Shown here: positions 23,263 to 31,393 of the stretch, in pieces
How positions within the stretch are numbered: position 1 is the first letter of the stretch
How the letters are laid out: each line of letters opens with the position of its first letter
Source: Thermoplasmata archaeon
Lineage (GTDB): Archaea > Thermoplasmatota > Thermoplasmata > Lutacidiplasmatales > UBA184
DNA length: 32,085 nt
Assembly: GCA_021806135.1 (NCBI GenBank)
Contig: JAJZYB010000023.1
Location: 1 to 32,085, forward strand
Direction: 5' to 3'
The notes under the pieces: generated by a model
Told to the model about the DNA's origin: nothing
Seen by the model: only the letters and a program-made list of their open reading frames with translations
Database searches by the model: none
Program-made: the position numbers and the translations under genes

Positions 23263-23346
23263 GCCTTCCCGGGCGGGTCCACAGGCCCCGGTCCGGGGGG
23301 GGAAGCCCCAAAAGGGCCGGTTCCCCTCATCATCCTGCGGAGGACC

Positions 23347-23877
23347 ATGCCGGAGGAACCGAGAGTCCCTGCGCCGGAGGACCGTGTGCTCCGCTACCTC
23401 GAGGGGACGGTGGCCCGGAATCCCCGGGGGGTCCCGTTGCACCGGCTCCTCCAGCAGCTGAAAGGGGAGCTCTCCGGCCTGGACTTCGCCCGGCTCGACG
23501 TGGCCCTTCGCGCCCTGGAGGCGCTCGGGTTCGTCCGCCGTGACTGGTACGGTCCGGGCGACTTCCTGGTGATCCTCACCCCCCGGGGCCGGGAACGGGT
23601 GGAGAGCCTGCTGGGGGTGGCGCAGCCCGAGCCCCCTCCGGCCGCCCGGGGGGACGATTCCGCCCGGCTCCAAGATGAGCTCAACGCGCTCCGGGGCGAG
23701 CTCGATCAGGTCTACCGCAACCTGACCGAGGCCACCGAGCGCCATCGCCTGGACCGGGAGACCCTGGAGGAGGTCCTGGCACAGTTGGAGGTCCAGGCGC
23801 AGCGCATCCATGAGTTGGAAGAGCTCCTTGCCCGGGCCGCGGGGGCTTCCCCCGAGGGCTCCTCCGGGACCGGCTGA
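23347..23877 (+). CDS. Winged-helix plus coiled-coil protein, unknown function
   Basis: A 176-residue soluble protein. Residues ~10-80 look like a winged helix: DRVLRYLEGTVARNPRGVPL, ALRALEALGFVRRDWY (recognition region), then a wing FLVILTPRGRERVESL. A proline-rich linker follows (~90-100), and ~104-165 is a coiled coil with heptads of Leu/Val (LQDELNALRGELDQVYRNLT, LEEVLAQLEVQAQRIHELEE). The layout suggests a dimeric DNA-binding protein. I recognise no family. The ATG at 23347 follows GGAGG (23339-23343) closely; CCAAAAGG ~36 nt upstream is a weak promoter. It is convergent with the permease gene (34 nt gap). Confidence 0.75.
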   Translation: MPEEPRVPAPEDRVLRYLEGTVARNPRGVPLHRLLQQLKGELSGLDFARLDVALRALEALGFVRRDWYGPGDFLVILTPRGRERVESLLGVAQPEPPPAARGDDSARLQDELNALRGELDQVYRNLTEATERHRLDRETLEEVLAQLEVQAQRIHELEELLARAAGASPEGSSGTG

Positions 23878-23911
23878 TCTGCGATCCGGTCGTCCCGCGG
23901 GAAGGCCCACC

Positions 23912-25234
23912 TCACAGGTGGAAGAGCAGAAAGAGGTAGGTCACGGCCACGGTGAGGGCTGTCAGCGGGCCTCCGTAACGGACGAACTCCCCCAGGCGGA
24001 GCCGGACCCCGGAGCGTTCCGCCTGGTTCACGATGATGAGATTGCTGGCCGCCCCGAGGAAGGTGAGGTTCCCGGCGAGCGTGGCGGCGGAGGCGAGCGA
24101 GAGCCAGGCCACCACCGTGGTGCTCCCGTACCCCTGCGCCGTGAGCAGGGGGATGGAGAGGGCCACCCAGGGGACGTTGGAGAAGACCTGCACGGCCCCC
24201 ACGGTGCCGAGCATGAAGGAGCCGAGCCCCACCGGCGTGGCGTGCCCCTGGACGGGCGAGGAGAAGGAGAGGGTGTGGGCGAGCGCTCCCACGACGCCTC
24301 CCTGGACCTCCGCGGCCATCACCACGAAGAGGCCCACGAACAGGAGCAGGGTGACGTAGTCCACCGAACGGACGATGGCCTTGCGCCCGGGCTCCAGGAG
24401 GAGCGCGACCACGGCCCCTCCCAGGACGATCTCTTCGATGGGAAGGGCCGGAAGGAGGTGCAACGTCCCTCCCACGCTGAAGGTGAGGAGCACCCCGATG
24501 GTGACCGGGAAGATGGCCACGCTGGGATGCTGGGAGAGACGCGCCGTCCAATCCCCCGGGGGGAAGAACCGGGGGGGATGCGAGCGCCACCGGTCGAACT
24601 CTTCGCGGGAGACGTCCATGCGGGAGCGGAACCAACGGCGAAGGAGCCACCCCCCGAGCAGGAGGTTCACGGCCGTGGGGAGCCCGAGGTAGAGCCCGAA
24701 GTTCCCCATGGGGTCCGGCATGCCGCTGTCCAGGGCCACCAGGAGGTTCTGGGGATTCCCGAGCGGGGTGAGGACGCTCCCCACGGTCACGGCGTAGGCC
24801 AGGGTGAGGAGAAGGGGGATGGGGGGGACCTTGATCTTCCGGGCGAGGGCCAGGAGAAGGGGGACCCCCAGCACCGCCAGGGCATCGTTGAGGATGAGGG
24901 TGGAGAGCAGGCCCATCCCCAGGAAGAGGTAGAGGGGAAGGTCCTCCGGACGACGGGCCCGGCTGGCCATCCACGCGGCCAGGTGGGTCAGCGCCCCGGC
25001 GCGGTCCAAGGCCACCACGAAGAGGAACATCCCCAAGAGGAGCGCGAGGACCGGGTAGCTCACGGCGAACAGGGCCTGGAGGGGAGTCAACACCCCGGCG
25101 ACCACGAGCAGGGACGCGGCGCCGAGGAAGAGGAAGGCCACCTCGGGGCCGCGACCGGTCAGCTGGCGGAAGACGACGGCCCCATACAGGGCCACCAACA
25201 CCCCGAGGCTGACCGCGAACGAGTAGGAGACCAA
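23912..25234 (-). CDS. ArsB/NhaD-type (ion transporter superfamily) permease
   Basis: A 440-residue membrane protein with about ten to twelve hydrophobic helices and the two-fold inverted repeat of the ion transporter superfamily: ILNDALAVLGVPLLLALAR and SVLTPLGNPQNLLVAL in the first half are mirrored by FSNVPWVALSIPLL and NLTFLGAASNLIIVNQA in the second. The hairpin motifs (N-D and P-L-G-N-P-Q, S-N-V-P and G-A-A-S-N) mark the substrate/ion site. Relatives export arsenite, exchange Na+/H+ or import dicarboxylates; no arsenic or other partner genes adjoin, so the substrate is open. The TTG start at 25234 is supported by GGTATAGG centred ~30 nt upstream (25260-25267), the spacing typical here. 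Pho84-like MFS ends 121 nt upstream on the same strand. Confidence 0.85.
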   Translation of the reverse strand: MVSYSFAVSLGVLVALYGAVVFRQLTGRGPEVAFLFLGAASLLVVAGVLTPLQALFAVSYPVLALLLGMFLFVVALDRAGALTHLAAWMASRARRPEDLPLYLFLGMGLLSTLILNDALAVLGVPLLLALARKIKVPPIPLLLTLAYAVTVGSVLTPLGNPQNLLVALDSGMPDPMGNFGLYLGLPTAVNLLLGGWLLRRWFRSRMDVSREEFDRWRSHPPRFFPPGDWTARLSQHPSVAIFPVTIGVLLTFSVGGTLHLLPALPIEEIVLGGAVVALLLEPGRKAIVRSVDYVTLLLFVGLFVVMAAEVQGGVVGALAHTLSFSSPVQGHATPVGLGSFMLGTVGAVQVFSNVPWVALSIPLLTAQGYGSTTVVAWLSLASAATLAGNLTFLGAASNLIIVNQAERSGVRLRLGEFVRYGGPLTALTVAVTYLFLLFHL

Positions 25235-25355
25235 GGAACTCGATCGGGAAAGGGGTCCCGGGTATAGGACCTGAGCGGCCGGGGGCGTGGGGCCCCCCGC
25301 GGCCGAGGGGACTCACCCCCCCGGCTTCCGGCGGGCCTCCCCCCGGGAGGGAGGG

Positions 25356-26855
25356 CTATTTGCTGAAGACCCGTGGCCCCGCCGCCGAGGAGGCGAAGTA
25401 CCCCATTCCTCCCTCCCTGGGCCGGGAGGACTCCTCCAAGGTCCTTTGCTTCGTCTCCTTGAGGAGGGCCAGCGTGGTGACGAGCCCGGCCACCGCGATC
25501 ACCGACAAGAAGAGCATCATGCCGGACGGGCTCCAGAGCAGGACCAGGGTGGCGAAGAAGACCGTACTGATGGAGGCGCCGATCTTCCCGGAACCCGCGG
25601 CTATGCCATGGCCCGTGGTCCGGTACGCGGTGGGGAAAACCTCCGTCGGGACGATGAAGGTGGTGGTATTGGGCCCGATGTTCCCGAAGAGGAAGGTGAG
25701 ACCGTAGATGAGCACGAAGGGGGCCCCCAGGGCGATGAGGGAGGAGTCCATGCCGAGGACGGCGAAGCACAGGGCCATGACCCCGAAGCCCACGGCCTGG
25801 AGGGTCTTGCGCCCCACCCGATCGATGACCGCAACCGCGATCCAATAGCCCGGTACCGTGAACAGCAACGTGATGATGGCGGTGTACTCCTCGGCCACCA
25901 CCAAGTGGCTCACCGCGCTCAGGTGGGGGGAGACGTTCAGGCTCAGGGCAGAGAGCAACGTCGGGGTGTAGATGCTGGTGCCGTAGAAGGAGATGTCGAA
26001 GAAGAACCAGCTCAAGGAGGTGCCCAGGATGAGGGGCCAGTACCGGGAGAAGAACCGGCCGAGGCCGGTCCGGCGGTCCGACGTCTCGCCCGGGAGCTGC
26101 ACCGGGGCGCCGGTGAGCTGGCGCACCACCTGGGCCGCCTGCCGCTGGTCGTTCTTCACCTGCAGGGTGAAGCGGGGGGTCTCCGGGAGGCGGCGGCGGA
26201 AGAAGTACACCGCGGCGGCGGGGACGGCCCCGGCCCCCAGGAGGGCCCTCCAGACGAACTCGAGGTTGTGCGGGAAGAGCGCCAGGAGCCCCAGCCCGAG
26301 CACCACGCCGCTCAAGAGGCCGAAGCCTTGCATGGCGAAGACGGTCCCCACGAGCTTCCCCCGATGCTTCACGTTGGAGTACTCGCTCATGATGGTGGCG
26401 CTCATGGGATAGTCACCCCCGATGCCGAAGCCCAGGACGAGGCGGAACAGGATGAGGGAGGCGAAGCTCCAGGCGAGGGCAGAACCCAGCGCGCCGAAGA
26501 CCAGGATGAGCATCTCGATGCCGTAGATGGTCTTGCGACCCAGGAGATCTCCCAGCCGCCCGAAGAGGAACGGCCCGGCGGCCGCCCCGAAGATGGCCGC
26601 CGCGCCCAAGAGGCCGAGACCGGTAAGGGCCACGGTCTTCCCTCCCAGGGGGAAGGTGAAGAGGTTCCCGGGGATCCCGAAGGGCTGGTAGAAGCTGAAG
26701 AGGGCGACGATGAGCCCGATGACGAAGAGGTCGTAGGCGTCGGTGAAGAACCCCATCCCCGCGACGAGGATGGTTTTCACGTGGAACCGCTTCACCCGGG
26801 AATCGTCCAGGGGTCGCAAGATGGCATCCTCGGTGGAACTCCGCGCGGCCGTCAT
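25356..26855 (-). CDS. MFS transporter, phosphate:H+ symporter (Pho84-like) family
   Basis: A 499-residue, 12-helix major facilitator. Family-specific stretches are VAGMGFFTDAYDLFVIGLIV in helix 1 (the FxDAYDLF motif of phosphate symporters), FGRLGDLLGRKTIYGIEMLI (MFS loop 2-3), FRLVLGFGIGGDYPMSATIM in helix 4 (GxGGDYPLSATI-like), and, after the central loop, WFFFDISFYGTSIY, IDRVGRKTLQAVGF and FGNIGPNTTTFIVPTEVFPT. These point to phosphate import driven by protons; relatives transporting other anions or organic acids are possible. The ATG at 26855 lies ~27 nt from TATATT (minus strand, proximal TATA box), so it is leaderless, with a second TATA box further upstream (see separate entry). The ALDH gene ends 104 nt upstream. 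Confidence 0.88.
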   Translation of the reverse strand: MTAARSSTEDAILRPLDDSRVKRFHVKTILVAGMGFFTDAYDLFVIGLIVALFSFYQPFGIPGNLFTFPLGGKTVALTGLGLLGAAAIFGAAAGPFLFGRLGDLLGRKTIYGIEMLILVFGALGSALAWSFASLILFRLVLGFGIGGDYPMSATIMSEYSNVKHRGKLVGTVFAMQGFGLLSGVVLGLGLLALFPHNLEFVWRALLGAGAVPAAAVYFFRRRLPETPRFTLQVKNDQRQAAQVVRQLTGAPVQLPGETSDRRTGLGRFFSRYWPLILGTSLSWFFFDISFYGTSIYTPTLLSALSLNVSPHLSAVSHLVVAEEYTAIITLLFTVPGYWIAVAVIDRVGRKTLQAVGFGVMALCFAVLGMDSSLIALGAPFVLIYGLTFLFGNIGPNTTTFIVPTEVFPTAYRTTGHGIAAGSGKIGASISTVFFATLVLLWSPSGMMLFLSVIAVAGLVTTLALLKETKQRTLEESSRPREGGMGYFASSAAGPRVFSK

Positions 26856-26876
26856 CAGGACCGCTCACCCCTGGGG

Positions 26877-26920
26877 GCGAATATAGAGTCTCTGTCAATA
26901 GAATATATATGACTATAGAC
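26877..26920 (-). promoter_or_regulatory. AT-rich promoter region of the phosphate permease gene
   Basis: A 44-nt AT island in a GC-rich genome. The proximal box CTATATTC (26879-26886) is ~27 nt before the ATG. A distal box CATATATATTC (26902-26912) lies ~20 nt further up. ATAGA occurs three times on the plus strand (26883, 26898, 26915; spacings 15 and 17 nt), and TGTCA/TGACT around the distal box form a GTCA-N12-TGAC inverted repeat on the minus strand. These may be two start sites or an operator. Confidence 0.55.
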
Positions 26921-26958
26921 CGCTCCAGCCTCTCCCCGGATTCCCCCCCCCGGCGGCG

Positions 26959-28443
26959 TCACGTCCTCGGAGGACGCGCCGGCGCGAAGTTCACGTTCAC
27001 GTTCTTCTGACGCGTGTAGAACTCCAGCGCCCGGGACCCCTGCTCGAACCCCAGCCCGCTCTGCTTGAACCCGCCGAACGGCGTCTGCGGGAAGGTCACC
27101 GGGTACTCGTTCACCGAGACCATCCCGGCCTCCAGCCCCCGGGCCATCCGATGGGCCACCGAAAGGTCCCGGGTCCACACCCCGGCCAGGAGACCGTAGT
27201 CACTGTCGTTGGCGAGGGCGAGCGCTTCCTCCGGGGTCCGGAACGACATGGCGCAGAGCACCGGCCCGAAGATCTCCTCCCGGGCGATGGTCATCCCCGG
27301 GGTCACCGCGTCGAAGATGGTGGGGGCGAGGAAGTTCCCCGCCTCAAGACCCGGCGACAACGCCGCCCCCGGCCCTCCCACCAGGGGGACCGCCCCCTCC
27401 TCCACCCCCCGGGTCACATACCCTTCCACCACGGCCCGGTGCTCCCGGGTCACCAGGGGACCCATCTCCACGCCGGGCTCGAGCCCCGGGCCGAGCTTGA
27501 GCTTGAGCGCGAGCTCCTTCACCCGGGACAGGAACCGCTCCTTCACCTCCTCCTGGACGAGCAGGCGGGAGCCGGCCCAGCACATCTGGCCGGCGTTGAG
27601 GAAGATCCCGAAGGAGACGCCCCGGGCCGCCCGCTCCAGGTCGGCGTCGGAAAAGACGATGTTCGGCCCCTTCCCCCCTAGCTCCAACGTGACCGGGACC
27701 ACCCGGGAGGCGGCGAGCTCCCCGATCCGCCGCCCCACCCCCGGCGACCCGGTGAAGGAGACGGAGGCCACCCGACGGTCCGTCACCAACGCCTCCCCCA
27801 CCTCGCTACCCGAGCCCAGCACCACGTTGAGAAGGCCCGGGGGCAGCCCGCACTCCGTGGCGAGCCGGGCGAAGGAGAGCGCCGTGAGGGGGGTCCAGGA
27901 GGCCGGCTTCAGCACCACGGCGTTCCCCGCGGCGAGGGCCGGCGCCACGGAGCGCACCGCGAGCTGGAGCGGGTAGTTCCAGGGGGCGATGTGCACGGTC
28001 ACGCCCAGCGGCTCCCGCAACGTGTAGTCCAGACGGTCCCCCGGCACCGGGATGGTCTCCCCCTGGATCTTGTCGGCCAGCCCGGCGTAGTACTCCAAGG
28101 TCCGGGCGGCGTAGAGGACGTCCCCCTTGGACTCCCGTAGCGGTTTACCCTGGTTCAGGGTCTCCAGCCGGGCGAACTCCTCCCAGCGCTCGGCGAGGGC
28201 CTGGGCGATCCGTCCCAGGACCTGAACGCGCTTTTGCCCGTCGGGGGCCGCCCAGCCGGAGGCCCCGAAGGCCTTGGCCGCCGATTCCACGGCGGCCCGC
28301 GCGTCCTCCTTCGTCCCCGTGGGGACCGTGGCGATGGGCCGGTTCGTGGCCGGGTCGAGGAGCGTCCGGTGCTCCCTCCCCGTCACCGTGAGCTCCTGCC
28401 CGTCCAAGAACATCCCGCGGGGGCCTTCCTTCGCGCTCGCCAT
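26959..28443 (-). CDS. NAD(P)-dependent aldehyde dehydrogenase
   Basis: A 494-residue member of the aldehyde dehydrogenase superfamily, soluble. Motifs: the APWNYPLQLAVRSVAPALAA segment, NAVVLKPASWTPLTALSF (cofactor binding), SFTGSPGVGRRIG, the general-base glutamate in TLELGGKGPNIVF (~residue 252), the nucleophile cysteine in NAGQMCWAGSRLLVQ (~286), EEIFGPVL and PFGGFKQSGLGFEQGSRAL near the end. The substrate cannot be told; betaine-aldehyde, succinate-semialdehyde and related dehydrogenases share these features. The ATG at 28443 gives the usual length; the frame extends to 28524 but would run into the 3' end of the glycosyltransferase. The gap to the glycosyltransferase stop is 31 nt, so the two may be co-transcribed, although GTTAAC at 28474-28479 could be a TATA box. 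Confidence 0.92.
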   Translation of the reverse strand: MASAKEGPRGMFLDGQELTVTGREHRTLLDPATNRPIATVPTGTKEDARAAVESAAKAFGASGWAAPDGQKRVQVLGRIAQALAERWEEFARLETLNQGKPLRESKGDVLYAARTLEYYAGLADKIQGETIPVPGDRLDYTLREPLGVTVHIAPWNYPLQLAVRSVAPALAAGNAVVLKPASWTPLTALSFARLATECGLPPGLLNVVLGSGSEVGEALVTDRRVASVSFTGSPGVGRRIGELAASRVVPVTLELGGKGPNIVFSDADLERAARGVSFGIFLNAGQMCWAGSRLLVQEEVKERFLSRVKELALKLKLGPGLEPGVEMGPLVTREHRAVVEGYVTRGVEEGAVPLVGGPGAALSPGLEAGNFLAPTIFDAVTPGMTIAREEIFGPVLCAMSFRTPEEALALANDSDYGLLAGVWTRDLSVAHRMARGLEAGMVSVNEYPVTFPQTPFGGFKQSGLGFEQGSRALEFYTRQKNVNVNFAPARPPRT

Positions 28444-28474
28444 CCTCGTCCGGACGGCGAAAAGGAAGCGGCGG

Positions 28475-29710
28475 TTAACGCTTGCCGGGGCCGGGGGGCT
28501 CCGGGGTCGGGGCTTCTTCCCCAACCCCCCGGTCCAGGGGGTACGGCCGACCCTTCCAGGTGACCTCCCGTCCCCCCAGTCCCCTGGCCAGGGAGGAAGC
28601 GAAGAGCCCCAGATAGAACAGCGCCCCCAGCGGGTAGAGGAGACCGAACGCCCCGGAGCCCCGTCCCTCCAGGGTCTTCTGGAAGGCCACCTGCTTCAGC
28701 GCGGTGATCGCCACCAGGGCCGCCGAGAAGATACCCCAGATCGCCGGCAGGGCCCCCACGAGCGCGGCGGCGAGGAGCGCGAAGGGAGAGAGGAAGAAGA
28801 GGGCCACCAGGCTCGCCAGGCCCAGTTGCCGCCACGCGGAGAACCTCGTCCCGTGCAGGTTCTTCAGCAACCCTTCCCGCATCTCCTTCCGGTCGGCGTA
28901 CATCCGGGTGGTGACCCAATCCGGGGTCCAATAGACGCGTAGCCGCTGCCCTTGTCCCTTGACCCGCTGGGCGAGACGCACGTCCTCCAGGATGGTCCCC
29001 CGGATGGCCGCATGGCCCCCCACGGATTCGTAGCCTCCCCGGGTGAAGAGCATGAACTGGCCGTTCGCCATGGCGCGGTGGGACGTGTCCACGTTCGCCC
29101 GCGGGGCCACGAAGTAGACCAGGACGAACTGGGTGAACAGGGGCATCACCACCCGCTCCCAGAACCCCCGCATGACGATCCGGGAGGCGAGGGAGAGGAG
29201 GCACGTCCGCTCCGCCCGGGCCTGGTCCACGGCCCGGCGAAGGACCGGGGGGGCGAGGACCAAATCCGAATCCAGGAAGAGCAGGTACTCCCCCCGGGAG
29301 CGCTGGTAACCCTGGTGGCAGGCCCAGTTCTTCCCCACCCATCCGTCCGGCAACGGCGGTTCGTCGAGGACGGTGGCCCCGATCGGATGGGCCAGGGCCA
29401 GCTCCCGGGTCCGGTCCGAGGAGCCTCCGTCCACCACGATGACCTCGAGGGAGCCCCCCGAGGAACGGTAATCCTGGGCGGCAAGGGAGTCGAGGCAAGC
29501 CCCGATGGCGTCCTCCTCGTTCCGGGCCGGGAGGATCACCGAGAGGGATGGGAGGCTCCCTTGGTCCCCGGCGCCGGCCTCCGGGAGCCGGGGCATCCGG
29601 TAGGCGAGAAGGACCGGGACCCCCTGCCCAGCGAGGACGAGCAGGAGATAGGCGAGCGCCAGGGAGAACTCCCACGGGGGTCCCACGAGTCCGGTCGGCC
29701 AGAAAGGCAC
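28475..29710 (-). CDS. Membrane-associated glycosyltransferase, family 2
   Basis: 411 residues with an N-terminal helix (~14-36, FSLALAYLLLVLAGQGVPVL), a GT2 catalytic domain (~50-270) and three to four hydrophobic helices at the C-terminus. Catalytic-domain features are LSVILPARNEEDAIGACLDS, VIVVDGGSSDRTRELA (nucleotide binding), GWVGKNWACHQGYQRSRGEY, LFLDSDLVLAP (the DxD-like metal site, ~residue 148), MANGQFMLFTRGGYESVGGH and ILEDVRLAQRVK (the ED catalytic base region). The layout resembles carotenoid/hopanoid-associated glycosyltransferases, so a lipid or isoprenoid acceptor is plausible but unproven. The start is GTG at 29710, 26 nt from CTTAAAG (minus strand) in the box shared with the divergent helicase. 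Confidence 0.85.
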   Translation of the reverse strand: MPFWPTGLVGPPWEFSLALAYLLLVLAGQGVPVLLAYRMPRLPEAGAGDQGSLPSLSVILPARNEEDAIGACLDSLAAQDYRSSGGSLEVIVVDGGSSDRTRELALAHPIGATVLDEPPLPDGWVGKNWACHQGYQRSRGEYLLFLDSDLVLAPPVLRRAVDQARAERTCLLSLASRIVMRGFWERVVMPLFTQFVLVYFVAPRANVDTSHRAMANGQFMLFTRGGYESVGGHAAIRGTILEDVRLAQRVKGQGQRLRVYWTPDWVTTRMYADRKEMREGLLKNLHGTRFSAWRQLGLASLVALFFLSPFALLAAALVGALPAIWGIFSAALVAITALKQVAFQKTLEGRGSGAFGLLYPLGALFYLGLFASSLARGLGGREVTWKGRPYPLDRGVGEEAPTPEPPGPGKR

Positions 29711-29731
29711 GGGCTCCCGGGCCCCCGGTGC

Positions 29732-29740
29732 GCTTTAAGC
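29732..29740. promoter_or_regulatory. Shared bidirectional TATA-like box
   Basis: GCTTTAAGC is nearly self-complementary and is the only AT-rich element in the 57-nt space between the two divergent genes. It lies 26 nt from the glycosyltransferase start (29710) and 32 nt from the helicase start (29768), matching the spacing at other leaderless genes here. Confidence 0.55.
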
Positions 29741-29767
29741 CCTCTGCCCTGCCCCGGTCGGGAGCCC

Positions 29768-31393
29768 GTGGACTGGGTGGTGCATTCCCGGATCCGCCCG
29801 GGAAAGCTGGAGGAGCGTGCCTACCAGCGCAGCATCGCGGAACACGCTCTCCGGGAGAACGTGCTCGCCGTCCTTCCCACCGGTACCGGCAAGACCGCCA
29901 TCGCGCTGCGTCTGATGGCGGAGACGCTCGTCCGCGGCCCGGGACGCTCCCAGCTCTTCCTGGCCCCCACCCGGCCCCTGGTGGTCCAGCACGCACGGAG
30001 CGTCGGCTCGCTCCTGGAGGGACCTCCCACCCAGGTCTATACCGGAGCGGTACCACCGGAGCGACGGCGGGGTCTCTTCACCCCTCCGGTGCTGCTCTTC
30101 GCGACACCGCAGGTGGTGGCGAACGACCTCAAGGCCGGAGAGCTGAGGCCGGGGGACTTCTCCCTGGTGGTCTTCGACGAGGCGCACCGGGCGGTGGGGG
30201 ATTACCCCTACGTGGCCCTGGGTCGGGCGTTCGCCCGGGTGCCGGGGACCCGGATCCTCGGCATGACCGCCTCCCCGGGCTCGAGCAGGGAGAAGATCCT
30301 CCAGGTGATGGAGAACCTCTCGGTGGCGCCCCGGGGACTGGAGTACCGGGAGGTGGACGATCCGGACGTGGCCCCTTACCTCCATCCCGTGAATGTGCAA
30401 CCGGTGGTGGTGGAGAATCCTCCCGCACTCAAGGAGGTCGCGCGCCGCCTCCGGGCGGCCCTCGAGCGGCAGGTCTCCCGGCTGCGTCAACGGGGGTACT
30501 TCCTGGACGTGGAGACCGTGGGCCGGGGGGACCTGCTCCGCCTCGGGGAGGCCCTGCGCAGCGAGCGGATCCGTCAACGCTCCGGCGCGGACCGGGTCCC
30601 CGGCAGCTACTGGGAGATCGTCACCGCCCAGGCCGTGGCCATGAAGGCCTTCCACGCCGTGGACCTCGCCGAGACCCAGGGCGCAGAGGCGGTGCGGCGG
30701 TTCCTGACCCGGCTCCGGACCCGGGGCGGGGGGAAGCTCTCCCCCGCGGACCGGGAGTTCCTCCGGGACCCCGACGTCGTCGAGGCGGTCGCGGGGTTGG
30801 ATCTTGGAGGGGTGGAGCATCCCAAGATCGCCCGGGTCGTCCAGGTGGTCCGGGAGGAGCTGGCCGCCCGCCCCGGCGGGAAGGCGTTGGTCTTCGCCCA
30901 CTACCGGGACACGGCCCAGGTCCTCGTCGACGAGCTCTCCCAGGGACCGGCCGGGCCTGTCCGGGCCGCCCGCTTCGTGGGACAGGCCTCCCGGGGGGAG
31001 TCCGACCAGGGGCTCTCCCAGAAGAGCCAGGTGGAGATCCTGGACCGGTTCCGCAGCGGAGAGGTGAACTGCCTGGTGGCCACCTCCGTGGCCGAGGAGG
31101 GGCTCGACATCCCGGACACCGACCTGGTGGTCTTCTACGAGCCGGTGCCCTCGGAGATCCGGACGATCCAACGACGGGGCCGGACCGGGCGATTCCACGC
31201 GGGCCGGGTGGTGGTCCTGGTCTCCCAAGGGACCCGGGACCAGGTGAGCCAGTACGCCAGCGGCCGGAAGGAGCGGAGGATCCGGGCCCTGCTGGAGGAG
31301 ATCCGGGCCCAGGGGGGAGGCGCGGTCACGCGTTCGGACCGGGGAAAGCAGTCCACGCTCGAACAGTTCGGGTCCCCGACTAGGCCACGATGA
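29768..31393 (+). CDS. hef: Hef-type DEAH helicase (Hef/FANCM family), helicase-only, with C-terminal PIP box
   Basis: A 541-residue superfamily 2 helicase of the Hef/FANCM/Mph1 group, which acts on forked and branched DNA at stalled replication forks. Motifs: Q-motif region EERAYQRSIAEHAL, Walker A LPTGTGKTAIAL (~35-46), FLAPTRPLVVQH, TPQVVANDL, DEAHRAVGDYPY (~137), GMTASPGSS, a helical insert typical of the family (~210-370), ALVFAHYRDTAQVLVDEL, the FVGQASRGESDQGLSQKSQ motif seen in Hef/FANCM, ATSVAEEGLDIPDTDLVVFY and QRRGRTGR (~467). Canonical Hef has a C-terminal ERCC4 nuclease and HhH domain; here the protein ends soon after the helicase, with QSTLEQFG, a likely PCNA-binding PIP box. The start is GTG at 29768. 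The final 14 nt overlap the convergent gene. Confidence 0.9.
   Translation: MDWVVHSRIRPGKLEERAYQRSIAEHALRENVLAVLPTGTGKTAIALRLMAETLVRGPGRSQLFLAPTRPLVVQHARSVGSLLEGPPTQVYTGAVPPERRRGLFTPPVLLFATPQVVANDLKAGELRPGDFSLVVFDEAHRAVGDYPYVALGRAFARVPGTRILGMTASPGSSREKILQVMENLSVAPRGLEYREVDDPDVAPYLHPVNVQPVVVENPPALKEVARRLRAALERQVSRLRQRGYFLDVETVGRGDLLRLGEALRSERIRQRSGADRVPGSYWEIVTAQAVAMKAFHAVDLAETQGAEAVRRFLTRLRTRGGGKLSPADREFLRDPDVVEAVAGLDLGGVEHPKIARVVQVVREELAARPGGKALVFAHYRDTAQVLVDELSQGPAGPVRAARFVGQASRGESDQGLSQKSQVEILDRFRSGEVNCLVATSVAEEGLDIPDTDLVVFYEPVPSEIRTIQRRGRTGRFHAGRVVVLVSQGTRDQVSQYASGRKERRIRALLEEIRAQGGGAVTRSDRGKQSTLEQFGSPTRPR
31349..31372 (+). other. PCNA-interacting (PIP-box-like) motif at the helicase C-terminus
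   Basis: The codons for QSTLEQFG, residues 528-535 of 541, fit the PIP-box consensus Q-x-x-L-x-x-F/aromatic and lie in the flexible tail, where PIP boxes usually sit. They would tether the helicase to the sliding clamp. Only one aromatic is present (most strong PIP boxes have two), so binding may be weak. Confidence 0.55.

Noticed and set aside
23263-23346. GGGGAAGCCCC hairpin-like sequence after kptA as a terminator
   Set aside because: The stem is short (GGGG/CCCC around AAG) and no T-run follows; too weak to call.
28444-28524. Upstream extension of the aldehyde dehydrogenase
   Set aside because: It would add a basic/proline stretch that no family member has and overlap the end of the glycosyltransferase; ATG 28443 gives the usual length.
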